NCBI RefSeq assembly: GCF_000152805.1
Contig: NZ_CH902578.1
Span: 1,666,231 to 1,730,230 of the forward strand
Length of the DNA stretch: 64,000 nt
Reading direction: 5' to 3'
Origin: Maritimibacter alkaliphilus HTCC2654
GTDB taxonomy: Bacteria; Pseudomonadota; Alphaproteobacteria; Rhodobacterales; Rhodobacteraceae
The position numbers were made by a program, and so were the translations under genes. Of the stretch, positions 53,222-61,528 are shown piece after piece. Within the stretch, counting starts at the first letter, position 1, and each line of letters opens with the position of its first letter. Under the pieces are notes generated by a model that was not told where the DNA came from, did not search any database, and saw nothing but the letters and a program-made list of their open reading frames with translations.

Positions 53222-54401
53222 ACCGCTCGGCACCTTGCAGAGCTTCAAGCGTGGCGCGCATTCCTTCGCGCGTGTCTTCGATGGCGCATCGGTGGGTGTC
53301 GGGGTCGATCCCCTGTTCCAGCGCCGTCTGAACCAGCGCGGCGACCTCTTCCGGCGGCGTCTTTGTGCGCCCGACGAAAAAGCGGTCCAGCCCGACCGAC
53401 GAAAAGAAACTCTGCACCTTGCGATCCCACCCCATGCCGACCACGGGCCGCGTGTAGGCATATCCCAATATGCAGGCATGCAACCTGTGCGAGATGACCG
53501 CACGGCATGGCGCGACCGTGGCCACCAGTTCTTCCGGGTTTCTGGGAACCGGCGCACATTCGATTCGGCCGTCCGCGATGGCCTGTCGGATCAGCGGCCG
53601 CTCACACAGCTCGCCCAACGCAAGAGCGTCTTCCTCGGCCCCGTTACAGAACAGCCGCACGGGCCCGACCTGACCGACGAGTTCCAGCGCCAGAGCTTCG
53701 AACCAGCCCAGACCGCCGCGCCCCGCGACACCGCTGTCGGCGTGGTAGGTCAGAAGCACGGGCGATGTCACGCCAAGCGCGATCCGGTCGACCGCGGCGA
53801 CAGGTCCGAACGCCTCGAAGGCCAGCAGACCGGGGTCGCGGGTGAGGATGGCCTTCGGCTCGAAAATCCCCGACTGATCCTCCCACGCCTTGAGCGAGTC
53901 TTCGTCGCGCATCCCGATGGACCGCAGGTCGGCCTCGGCCAGCCTGCGAAACAGCACCCTGCCCCTGCGCGACCAGTTGCGCGACACCCCGGTTCCGTGG
54001 ATCGCCACAGGAAGGCCCTCGTCCCGCAGAAGTTCGGCGACGCGCCCGATCTTCGTCGGGAAGTTCAGGTCCGCGTCCGAGAACAGTTGCCCGCCGCCGA
54101 TGATGGCAAGATCGGCACCGGAAATCGCTTCGCGCCAGCGCGGTTCGATCCGGTCGAGCATAGCGTTGAGGCGGCGATAGACGATCTGTCGGCGGAAGGT
54201 CTTGGAGAACAGGCGGAGTATTTTCAGAAGCGTCGCCCGGTTGCGCACGGTCACGGCGCCGAACCTGTCGCGGCCCGAAATGTCGACCGGCACGACGGCG
54301 GCATCCGGCACCAGCTCGCCCAGGGCGTGAACCATGCAGGCGCCGATCAACCCATCCCCGAGATTGGGAGAATAGTGCAGGTTGAACACCAGAATTCTCA
54401 C
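53199..54401 (-). CDS. polysaccharide pyruvyl transferase family protein
   Basis: 400 residues from GTG at 54401; an alternative GTG at 54443 would add 14 residues but lies inside the palindrome at 54438-54452. The protein starts VRILVFNLHYSPNLGDGLIGA, as VRILVFNLHYSPNLGDG, the family hallmark (PF04230). A C-terminal half with ISHRLHACILGYAYTRPVVG is also typical. It adds pyruvate ketals to EPS sugars. It overlaps the glycoside hydrolase end by 23 bp and runs divergently from the GT4 gene. Confidence 0.83.
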   Translation of the reverse strand: MRILVFNLHYSPNLGDGLIGACMVHALGELVPDAAVVPVDISGRDRFGAVTVRNRATLLKILRLFSKTFRRQIVYRRLNAMLDRIEPRWREAISGADLAIIGGGQLFSDADLNFPTKIGRVAELLRDEGLPVAIHGTGVSRNWSRRGRVLFRRLAEADLRSIGMRDEDSLKAWEDQSGIFEPKAILTRDPGLLAFEAFGPVAAVDRIALGVTSPVLLTYHADSGVAGRGGLGWFEALALELVGQVGPVRLFCNGAEEDALALGELCERPLIRQAIADGRIECAPVPRNPEELVATVAPCRAVISHRLHACILGYAYTRPVVGMGWDRKVQSFFSSVGLDRFFVGRTKTPPEEVAALVQTALEQGIDPDTHRCAIEDTREGMRATLEALQGAERFRVRERA

Positions 54402-54437
54402 GACCGACACGCTCGCAAACGATTGACTCCGAACAAT

Positions 54438-54452
54438 TGCCACAAAGTGGCA
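54438..54452. promoter_or_regulatory. TGCCAC-AAA-GTGGCA dyad between divergent genes
   Basis: TGCCACAAAGTGGCA is a perfect inverted repeat around a 3-bp centre, in the region between the pyruvyl transferase and the GT4 gene at 54534. TTGCCACA also appears at 41712, 57513 and 61500. Confidence 0.5.
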
Positions 54453-54533
54453 TTACCCGACATATGCGTTTAAGCAGCGAGAGCGCCGAAAAACAGGCGG
54501 ATACAGGAAAATTTCTAGGCCGATATTGGAAAC

Positions 54534-55781
54534 ATGAGCCGTCGAAGAATCGTCATCATAAATGACATGAGCCTTGCACGCGGCGGGGCCACGGCGCTCG
54601 CCATGATGGCCGCCGAAGATTTCGTCGCGCGTGGGCATGAGGTGATCTGGCTGTGCGGCGACGACGGCGATAGCCCCGAGCTTGCGGCCCTCGGGGTCGA
54701 GGTCGTGGCGGTCGGCGGCAAGACGTTGCTGGAACTTCCGGGGCGCACCGCGCTGACCTCGGGCCTGATGAACACCAGGGCGCGCGACGTCGTGGCCCGC
54801 TTCATCACCGAACGCGACACGCCCGAGACGGTCTATCACACGCACAGTTGGGCGCAGATCTTCTCGCCCGAGGTTTTCGCGGCGCTGAAGCCCGTGTCGC
54901 AGCGCACCCTGATCCATGCCCACGATATGTTCGTGGCCTGCCCCAACGGGGTCTACATGGATTACCAGAAGGGTCAGGTCTGCACCCGCGTGCCCCTGTC
55001 GCTCGACTGTATCTCGACCCATTGTGACAAGCGCAGCTATCCGCAGAAGGTCTGGCGTGTGCTGCGGCAGAAGAACCTGCGCCGCCATCTGGGCGACGGG
55101 TCCGACTGGGGCGGGATATTGGTTCTGCACCCCGAAATGACCTCGCGCCTGACACGCGCCGGATACCGTGCGGATGCGATCCATGTCGTGCGCAATCCGG
55201 TCGTGCCCTACGCGAAAGAGCGTATCCGGGCCGAAGAGAACCGGAAGCTCGTCTATGTCGGGCGGCTTGAACCGGACAAGGGCACCGGCGTTCTGGCCGA
55301 GGCCGCGCGGCGCACGGGCGTGCCGACAACGCTGGTGGGCGACGGGCCGATGCGGGCCGGGCTGGAGGCCGATGCGTCCGGCAACCCCACGATCACAGGG
55401 TGGATCGAGCGCTCACAGGTGGGCGGTTACGTGGGCGACGCGCGCGCGCTGGTGATGCCCTCGCTTCATCCCGAACCCTTCGCGCTCGTCATCGCCGAGG
55501 CGGTGGAAAGCGGCCTGCCTGTGCTGGTGGCCGACACCGCACTCATGTCGAAAGAGGTCGAGCAGAACGGGCTTGGCCTGTCGTTCTCGCCCACCGATCC
55601 GGCCAGCATCGACGCGGCCCTGACCCGGTTCATGTCCCTGCCCGACGATCAGGTGCGGGCGATGAGTGAAAAGGGGTATTCCGGCGACGTGCGTCTTGGC
55701 CTCAGCCGGTCCGAATGGATCGACGCGCAGGAAGCCGAGTATGACCGGGTGCTGGCGGGCGTCAGGGCTTCAGCCGCGTGA
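54534..55781 (+). CDS. glycosyltransferase family 4
   Basis: 415 residues, GT-B fold. The N-terminal IVIINDMSLARGGATALAMM and C-terminal MPSLHPEPFALVIAEAVESGLPVLV (E-x7-E motif) define the family. It adds a sugar to the EPS repeat. GAAACATG gives the start without a strong ribosome site. Its last 20 bp overlap the convergent GT2 gene. Confidence 0.87.
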   Translation: MSRRRIVIINDMSLARGGATALAMMAAEDFVARGHEVIWLCGDDGDSPELAALGVEVVAVGGKTLLELPGRTALTSGLMNTRARDVVARFITERDTPETVYHTHSWAQIFSPEVFAALKPVSQRTLIHAHDMFVACPNGVYMDYQKGQVCTRVPLSLDCISTHCDKRSYPQKVWRVLRQKNLRRHLGDGSDWGGILVLHPEMTSRLTRAGYRADAIHVVRNPVVPYAKERIRAEENRKLVYVGRLEPDKGTGVLAEAARRTGVPTTLVGDGPMRAGLEADASGNPTITGWIERSQVGGYVGDARALVMPSLHPEPFALVIAEAVESGLPVLVADTALMSKEVEQNGLGLSFSPTDPASIDAALTRFMSLPDDQVRAMSEKGYSGDVRLGLSRSEWIDAQEAEYDRVLAGVRASAA

Positions 55782-56736
55782 TCCGGTCGGGCGAATCCTT
55801 GCCCCGGATCACATCGCCGATCGCCACGAGGTTCCCCTTCAGCCGCCCGCGATAGTCCGCCCATGCAGGCGGGCGCAGCGAATGCATCAGGTTCGACAGG
55901 ATGTTCCGGCTCATCATCTCATAGGCGTGGAAGCGGCTCATCGTTCCCTTGCGGCGCAGGTAGAACGGGTTCGCGATCTGGGAATAGCCTAAATAGATGC
56001 CCGGCGTGCGCCCGGTCTTGGTGCCGAGATGCACGCCGCGCATATGCCCGGCCTTCACCACGTCGCCATGTGCGGCAAGGCGGCGTGAGAAGTCGACGTC
56101 CTCGAGCCAACTGTAAAGCGGCAACGCCTCGTCGAATAGCATCGCCTCGTCCAGCGCGACGCTCGCGCGTAGCGCCATGTTGCAGCCGTAGCCCGCGTAT
56201 TTCGGCGAAAGCGTCTCGGTTTTCTCCGCCTGCGCGTGTTCGGCCAGAAGCCGGGCGCCTTCGCGGTGGTCGTAGCCCGGCCCCCGGATGCCATCGGCCA
56301 GAACCGTTCCCGTGGCGATGACCACGTTCGGGTTCTCGCGAAAGACCGTCAGCGTGTTGGCGACGTAGTCCGGCTCCATCAGAAAGTCGTCGTCGAGGAG
56401 GAGGAGCACATCCTCGCGCCCCAGAATACGCATCATCCGGTTGCGTTGCAGGGTGGCGCCCTTCGGGCCGGTGATGACCTCGACCGGAAACGGCAGCTTC
56501 GGGATGTCGAGATCGCCAAGGTCGTCGGGCCCGGCGACGCTCAGGATCAGAAGGTCCGGCAGCCGCGACTGTCGCGCGATGGCGCGCACCGTGTCGGGCA
56601 GGATCGTCGGGCGGCCCGTGGTGGGGATGCCGATGACCACGCGGGTCGGTTGCGGTGCCCGAACGGCATCCGCCCCTCCGTCGGTCGGAAGGGCGGTCTG
56701 CGCAGGGTTCTGCAATTCGCTCATGGAATGCAACAT
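55762..56736 (-). CDS. glycosyltransferase family 2
   Basis: 324 residues. GT-A fold with VVIGIPTTGRPTILPDTVRA and the metal-binding DDD in VLLLLDDDFLMEP, as in GT2 family members. The conserved EDVDFSRRL stretch is the ED motif of the catalytic site. It probably adds a sugar in the EPS repeat. The frame is open for 121 further codons upstream but that part is the antisense of the sugar-transferase gene. The ATG at 56736 has GGAA nearby. Overlap with the GT4 end is 20 bp. Confidence 0.85.
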   Translation of the reverse strand: MLHSMSELQNPAQTALPTDGGADAVRAPQPTRVVIGIPTTGRPTILPDTVRAIARQSRLPDLLILSVAGPDDLGDLDIPKLPFPVEVITGPKGATLQRNRMMRILGREDVLLLLDDDFLMEPDYVANTLTVFRENPNVVIATGTVLADGIRGPGYDHREGARLLAEHAQAEKTETLSPKYAGYGCNMALRASVALDEAMLFDEALPLYSWLEDVDFSRRLAAHGDVVKAGHMRGVHLGTKTGRTPGIYLGYSQIANPFYLRRKGTMSRFHAYEMMSRNILSNLMHSLRPPAWADYRGRLKGNLVAIGDVIRGKDSPDRITRLKP

Positions 56737-56761
56737 CGAATGGTTCCGGTCAGGCGCGCGA

Positions 56762-57454
56762 TCAGCAGGCCCCACGCTGGGCAAGGACCACGCCCACGGT
56801 CTTGAATACGATGCGGATGTCGTCGAGGAAAGTGGCGTTGCGCACGTAGTCGACGTCAAGCCCGACACGGTAGTCGTAGCTGGTGTCCGAGCGTCCGCCG
56901 ACCTGCCACGCGCCGGTGATCCCCGGCTTGACCGCGCAGTAATCGGCGAAGTGCATCCCGTATTTCTCGGCTTCGCTCCAGGTGATCGGGCGCGGACCGA
57001 CGATGGACATGTCGCCCTTGAGCACGTTCCAGAACTGCGGCAGCTCGTCGAGGCTGGTGCGGCGCAGGATGTTGCCGATGGCATGAACCCGCGGGTCACG
57101 TTCCAGCTTGCGATCCGCTTCCCACTCGGCCCGCGCGATCGGGTCGATGGCGAGCATCCATTCCAGCTGGCGGTCCCCGTCGGTCTTCATCGTGCGGAAC
57201 TTGTGACAGGCGAATTCCTCGCCGTTCGCGCCCACGCGTTTGTGCGAAAAGAAGATCGGCCCCCGTTCGCGCAAGCGCAAGGCCAGCGCGACGATACCAA
57301 ACACCGGTGCAAGCAGCACCAGAGCGATCCCTGCGAACAGGATATCGAAGCCCCTTTTCAGAATACGATTGGCCCGATTGGTCGTGGCCGGCAGCGTCTC
57401 CCGCATCGTTTTCGGCAGAGCGACCGAAAACTGCGGCTCAAAATCAAATGCCAT
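56762..57454 (-). CDS. EPS-priming sugar transferase (ExoY-like)
   Basis: 230 residues from the ATG at 57454. A single N-terminal helix ([20 protein letters not shown]) precedes the catalytic part with [26 protein letters not shown] and GPRP, the signature of polyprenyl-phosphate hexose-1-phosphate transferases. It loads the first sugar onto undecaprenyl phosphate, starting EPS assembly. A longer upstream frame exists but the family start is at [10 protein letters not shown]. Only 25 bp separate it from the GT2 start. Confidence 0.9.
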   Translation of the reverse strand: MAFDFEPQFSVALPKTMRETLPATTNRANRILKRGFDILFAGIALVLLAPVFGIVALALRLRERGPIFFSHKRVGANGEEFACHKFRTMKTDGDRQLEWMLAIDPIARAEWEADRKLERDPRVHAIGNILRRTSLDELPQFWNVLKGDMSIVGPRPITWSEAEKYGMHFADYCAVKPGITGAWQVGGRSDTSYDYRVGLDVDYVRNATFLDDIRIVFKTVGVVLAQRGAC

Positions 57455-58017
57455 CTTCACCCCGAAGTCACGCTCGGTCGAAACCGACGTCCCTGGCACC
57501 CCCGCCCAGATATTGCCACATATCCGCCCCAATTCGACCGGCCAAGAGAGAAACAATCTGTTCTGGTATGCTTAATAGGTGAGTATAAAAGTCTCACTTG
57601 GTGGCTGTCTCTGCAACAGATCTCAGGTCACAGGCCGGAGATCGAGCGCCTTCGACAGCGAATATAATGATTTACTTTCAATGCTTTACGGCATGAGTGA
57701 CGGGCAACTCGGCATCATTCAAGCTGCGCCTCGGCATGACCCGAGGGGGACATGGTGGATAACCTTACCTTACGTCGGGTCGCCCCGAACGGGCGGAATG
57801 GAGGCCGGAATGAGGCGGAAATCGGCTCACGACGTCGCGTAAACCTGCCCTGTTCCGGCAATTAAGGCAGGTCTGACACATACGTTTGGACAGTCATTCG
57901 GCGTCCGAATGCGGGCGAAGTCGGACGGAAACGGGTCGGGTGATTCTATGGGGCGGCAGGAGTCGGAGAAGGATGTCGCGGGACCACGCGGGACACGACG
58001 CGACGCGCGCGCCGTGA
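57455..58017. other. 563-bp region between EPS and PQQ clusters
   Basis: No gene is supported. It includes the promoter of the priming transferase with a TTGCCACA box at 57513-57520. A short inverted repeat GTGAG-N9-CTCAC lies at 57579-57597. The space next to the ABC-2 permease is where an ATPase gene could be expected, but none is present. Confidence 0.6.
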
Positions 58018-58839
58018 CTATCGCTTGATGCGGGTGATCGTGCCGGTGTTCGGATTGTAGCCGCGCGCGGCAAGGACGAAGGCGACCGACGCGCAGCCGA
58101 TGACGACGGCGGCGGACACCTCGTTGAACTGACCGTAGGCGGCGAAGCGGATCAGCTCGACCGCATGGGTGAAGGGATTGAACAGGGCGAGCCAATACAA
58201 AAGGTCGGCCCCGGATTCGCGCAGCTTCCAGAGCGGATAGAGCGCGGAGGACATGAAGAACATCGGGAAGATCACGAAATTCATCATGCCCGCGAAATTC
58301 TCGATCTGCCGCGTGTAGACGGTGATGAGAAGCCCGATTGAGCCCAACATGATCCCCGCCGCGAAGATCGCCGGAAGGATGAAGATCATGCCCGGCAGGG
58401 TCATGTAATAGCCAAACAGCGCCGCAAGCCCGAGAAACACGTAAATCTGGAGCGTGGCGAGGAAGGTCGCGCCGAGGATCTTGGCGAACAGCAGGAAATG
58501 CCGGGGCAACGGGGCCACCAGCATGACCCGCATGACCCCTGCCTCACGGTCGTAGACCAGAGACAGGGCCGATTGCATGCATTGGAACAGAACGATGATG
58601 CCCGCGAGGCCCGGCAGGATGTATTCCTGATACGGCGTATAGGTCACATAGGGCTCGATGATCGAAATCCCGAGCAGGTTTTGCAGGCCCGAAGCGAAGA
58701 TGAACAACCAGAGCGACGGCCTGACGATGGCCGACAGCAACCGCTCGCGCTGCCTGAAGAACTTCAGGACTTCGCGTTCGGTGACGGCATAAATGCCCAG
58801 CAGGTAATTCGGTCGAAGGGGCTGGTGGGTGTCAGTCAC
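58018..58839 (-). CDS. ABC-2 type permease of PQQ-dependent catabolism cluster (PedC-like)
   Basis: 273 residues, six membrane helices (LFIFASGLQNLLGIS, YILPGLAGIIVLFQCMQSAL, LQIYVFLGLAALFGYY and others). This is an ABC-2 export permease of the group named for PQQ-linked alcohol oxidation. The start was placed at GTG 58839 because AAGGTGAG lies 7 bp before it; an ATG at 58857 would add 6 residues. It overlaps the preceding binding-protein gene by 8 bp. No ATPase gene lies nearby, which is unusual. Confidence 0.85.
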   Translation of the reverse strand: MTDTHQPLRPNYLLGIYAVTEREVLKFFRQRERLLSAIVRPSLWLFIFASGLQNLLGISIIEPYVTYTPYQEYILPGLAGIIVLFQCMQSALSLVYDREAGVMRVMLVAPLPRHFLLFAKILGATFLATLQIYVFLGLAALFGYYMTLPGMIFILPAIFAAGIMLGSIGLLITVYTRQIENFAGMMNFVIFPMFFMSSALYPLWKLRESGADLLYWLALFNPFTHAVELIRFAAYGQFNEVSAAVVIGCASVAFVLAARGYNPNTGTITRIKR

Positions 58840-59995
58840 AGGCAAACTCACCTTCATCGAAACCAAGCGCGTCAAGCGAATTGGTCTGGTGCTCGAACCC
58901 TTCCAGCGGGGCGACCCCGATGATGGCGTTCTGCGTGGACAGCAGGACCGGCATCCGCAACTGGCCGTTCCACGACCGGAAACTCATCTGCGCGCCTTTC
59001 GATCCGTCGAGCCGCAGCTTGTCGGACCGGAGAAGCTGGTTCACGTCCTCCAGCCCGTCGCCACGCGCCTTGGCGAAGGCCGTGAGGACCGCCCGCGTCG
59101 CGATCCAGGCGGACCAGTCCTGCCAGCCCATGCGACGGCCATCCTCGGACATGGATTCGAACCGGGAGTTAACCTGCGGCGCGCCGTACCTCTCGAACGC
59201 CCAATGCCATTCCAGCGCGACAAGGCCGGTGGCGCCGATCACGGGACGCGGCAGAGCGGTCTGATACGGCACGTATCGGGCGAACTCGCCGATCTCGTCG
59301 GCGATGAACACGGCGTCATAGTCGCGCGTGCCCCCGGTGATGAGCGCGATATTGTTCTGCTCGCGCATTTCGGGGTTGGTCGAAAGGTCGAATTCGCGGT
59401 CGTCGACCACGCGCAGCCGGAACCGTTCGGCGGCGGCGATGAAGGCATCCGCGCGGGCGGTATCGCGTTCGGTCTTGCCACGCAGGACAAGGAACGAACT
59501 CCACTTGCGGGCGACGGCATGTTGGACGAGCGCGTCCGAGATCATGCGGTCGCTGGCGGCGGCGTGAAGCAGATTGGCGTGACACTTGCGCCGCAACCAG
59601 TCGTCCGGCGCGGTGGTGTTGAGGATCGTGACCGGCGTGTCCGCCAGCGCGGCTGCGAGGGCGTCGACCTCGGCGGCGGGCAGATCGACGACAAGATGCG
59701 TGACCCCCTCGTCCACCATCGCGCGCGCCGCCTCCTGAAGCTCGCCGTCGCCAACGGCGGCTTCCGACAGGACCGGCGTGAACCCACGGGCGTCGGTCAG
59801 CATCTCCATGTCAGAAATCGCCATCCGAACCGCGGCGCTCACATCGCCCAAGGGCCGCAGTTCTATGCGGGCATAAGCGAAATCCTCGTCGTATCGCGGA
59901 TCGTTTTCAAGACGGAGCAGGCCGATCCGAAGATCGGCCGCCCCTGCTGTTTGGGCAAGGCACAGTGCCAAGAGTGCGACGATGACCCGTTTCAA
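58832..59995 (-). CDS. PQQ-cluster periplasmic ABC substrate-binding protein
   Basis: 387 residues. A signal peptide (MKRVIVALLALCLAQTAGA) precedes a type I periplasmic-binding fold. The family is known from clusters with PQQ-dependent alcohol dehydrogenases; its ligand is unknown. The start codon is TTG at 59995, overlapping the propeller gene's stop by 4 bp, and no ATG fits the signal peptide. It has two cysteines (C near 138 and C near 386). It is followed by the ABC-2 permease. Confidence 0.82.
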   Translation of the reverse strand: MKRVIVALLALCLAQTAGAADLRIGLLRLENDPRYDEDFAYARIELRPLGDVSAAVRMAISDMEMLTDARGFTPVLSEAAVGDGELQEAARAMVDEGVTHLVVDLPAAEVDALAAALADTPVTILNTTAPDDWLRRKCHANLLHAAASDRMISDALVQHAVARKWSSFLVLRGKTERDTARADAFIAAAERFRLRVVDDREFDLSTNPEMREQNNIALITGGTRDYDAVFIADEIGEFARYVPYQTALPRPVIGATGLVALEWHWAFERYGAPQVNSRFESMSEDGRRMGWQDWSAWIATRAVLTAFAKARGDGLEDVNQLLRSDKLRLDGSKGAQMSFRSWNGQLRMPVLLSTQNAIIGVAPLEGFEHQTNSLDALGFDEGEFACD

Positions 59996-60957
59996 TCGTC
60001 AATCACCACGGTGTGCGGGACACGGCCCACGGGGATCGACCGGATGGGGCGATAGCTTTCCATGTCGACCAGCGTGATGTCGTCGGACAGGCCGTTGGCG
60101 ACCACCGCCGTCTGTTCGTCCCGCGTGAGTGCGACCGACCAAGCGCGACGCCCCACGAGCACGTAAGACAGCAGCTCCTTCGACACCGCGTCGATGATCG
60201 CGATGTGGTTGGCGCGGCCAAGGCTGATGAGGCCGATCTTGCCATCCTGCGTCAGCGCCATGCCCACGGGCGTCACGTCCTCGGGCCGGAAGCCCGGCGG
60301 CAGAAACTCCAGCACCTCTTTGATCTCTTCGGTGGTGCGGTCGATGATGTAGATCTCGCTCGACAATTCAGCGGACACCCACAACTCGTCCGTATCCGGC
60401 GTTACGACGAAACGGCGCGGGCGGGTGCCGACGACGATGTTGTTGGTGACGACCCCGTTTTCCTTGTCGACGACGTGGATCATGTCGGCCACTTCCGACG
60501 TGACATAGACCGTTTCGCCATCGGGCGAGACGATCACGCCTTCGGGCTCGGCCCCGGTGGGAACGTCATGCACGGTGATGCGCGCCTCGAGGTCGATGAT
60601 CTCGAGCATCGAGTCCTCTTCGTTCGAGACATAGATCTGCGTCTCGTCCGGCGAAAAGGCGAACACTTCGGGGCTTGGCCCGGTGGGGATACCATCGACG
60701 ACTTCCAGCGTCTCGACGTCGATCACGTCGATGATGTCGTCATCGCCGCAAGCCACATACAAAAGCGTGCGGTCGGCGTTGAACTTCATGTCGCGCGGGC
60801 GGCGCGAGGTCTCGATCTTCTTGATAAGGTTGAACTCAGGGTCAAAGACATAGATGTCGTGACTCTTTTCGTTACTGACGAAGATGCGCCCGGTTTCAAA
60901 CGCGGACGCGATCGTCGGGACGAGTGCGATTGCGAGGGCGAGGAAGACTGATCGCAT
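59992..60957 (-). CDS. YVTN beta-propeller protein of PQQ-dependent catabolism cluster
   Basis: 321 residues with a signal peptide (MRSVFLALAIALVPTIASA) and about seven YVTN-type repeats (for example GRIFVSNEKSHDIYVFDP, TQIYVSNEEDSMLEIIDL, ETVYVTSEVADMIHVVDK). The family is associated with PQQ-dependent dehydrogenase clusters and probably works in the periplasm. Its ATG overlaps the cupredoxin-like stop by 1 bp. It is the second gene of the minus-strand operon. Confidence 0.87.
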   Translation of the reverse strand: MRSVFLALAIALVPTIASAFETGRIFVSNEKSHDIYVFDPEFNLIKKIETSRRPRDMKFNADRTLLYVACGDDDIIDVIDVETLEVVDGIPTGPSPEVFAFSPDETQIYVSNEEDSMLEIIDLEARITVHDVPTGAEPEGVIVSPDGETVYVTSEVADMIHVVDKENGVVTNNIVVGTRPRRFVVTPDTDELWVSAELSSEIYIIDRTTEEIKEVLEFLPPGFRPEDVTPVGMALTQDGKIGLISLGRANHIAIIDAVSKELLSYVLVGRRAWSVALTRDEQTAVVANGLSDDITLVDMESYRPIRSIPVGRVPHTVVIDD

Positions 60958-61379
60958 CAGCGCACCACGAAGGTGCCGGCGAGACCGCGGTTCTCATACC
61001 CTTCGATCCAGAAATCGAAATCGCCGGGGCGGATCGGAACGAACCAGATGTCGATGGTGCCTTCGTCGTCGAATTCGACCGAGTGCAGGCCAAGCGGCTT
61101 GACTTCGAGGTCTTCGATCACGACCTGGCTGACCCAGGAATTGCGAAACAGGTCCGGCGCGACGATCTGGAATTCCTCGCCGCCGTCATGGACGATGCGC
61201 CAGCGGTAATACTTGCCGGTTTCCAGTTCGAATTGATTGACCGAAAGCGTCAGTTCCGCGCTGTCGATCTCCATATCCGGCAGGCGCTCGGGCTGGCTTG
61301 CGAGGTTGCCTTCGGCCAAAAGCGGCGTTGCAGACATGAAAAGAGCGGCGAATGCCGCACCGACCCGACCCAATTTCAT
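60957..61379 (-). CDS. periplasmic cupredoxin-like protein of PQQ cluster
   Basis: 140 residues with a signal peptide (MKLGRVGAAFAALFMSATPLLA). The mature part is beta-rich, with LTLSVNQFELETGKYYRW and WFVPIRPGDFDFWIEGYENRGLAGTFVVR, as FVPIRPGDFDFWIEGYEN. This resembles a cupredoxin, but the expected Cys-Met-His copper ligands are not seen, so copper binding is doubtful. It is the first gene of the operon with the propeller and binding-protein genes, behind the 149-bp divergent promoter region. Confidence 0.75.
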   Translation of the reverse strand: MKLGRVGAAFAALFMSATPLLAEGNLASQPERLPDMEIDSAELTLSVNQFELETGKYYRWRIVHDGGEEFQIVAPDLFRNSWVSQVVIEDLEVKPLGLHSVEFDDEGTIDIWFVPIRPGDFDFWIEGYENRGLAGTFVVR

Positions 61380-61528
61380 TTTTGATTCCTCCCGTTTTTG
61401 TCAACTATTTCCACCCACGATGCATTAAGTTGGCATAGGTTATCAAAATAGTGTGGATTGGATTTACCAAACAATTCAGATGCTAGGCTGATCGTGACCT
61501 TGCCACAAGAATGGGAGGAGAAGCAGGG
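61380..61528. promoter_or_regulatory. divergent promoter region of PQQ operon and SsuABC-like operon
   Basis: This 149-bp AT-rich gap separates the minus-strand PQQ operon from the plus-strand ABC importer. It contains TTGCCACA at 61500-61507 and GGGAGGAGAA as the ribosome site of the importer. Regulators binding here could control both units. Confidence 0.5.

Noticed and set aside
53644-54453. 269-codon frame within the pyruvyl transferase gene
   Set aside because: Shadow of the real frame with Arg/Gly-rich sequence and no family motif.
56737-57099. 121-codon N-terminal extension of the GT2 protein
   Set aside because: It is a Ser/Thr/Ala-rich reading of the sugar-transferase gene in another frame; the GT2 fold starts after residue 150 of that frame.
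57579-57842. 87-codon ORF in the gap between EPS and PQQ clusters
   Set aside because: It starts with GTG with no ribosome site, shows no recognisable domain, and has an unlikely composition for this genome.
57827-58195. 122-codon ORF on the minus strand next to the ABC-2 permease
   Set aside because: It covers the real permease gene in another frame and has an Arg-rich, shadow-type composition; it is not the missing ATPase, as no Walker motif is present.
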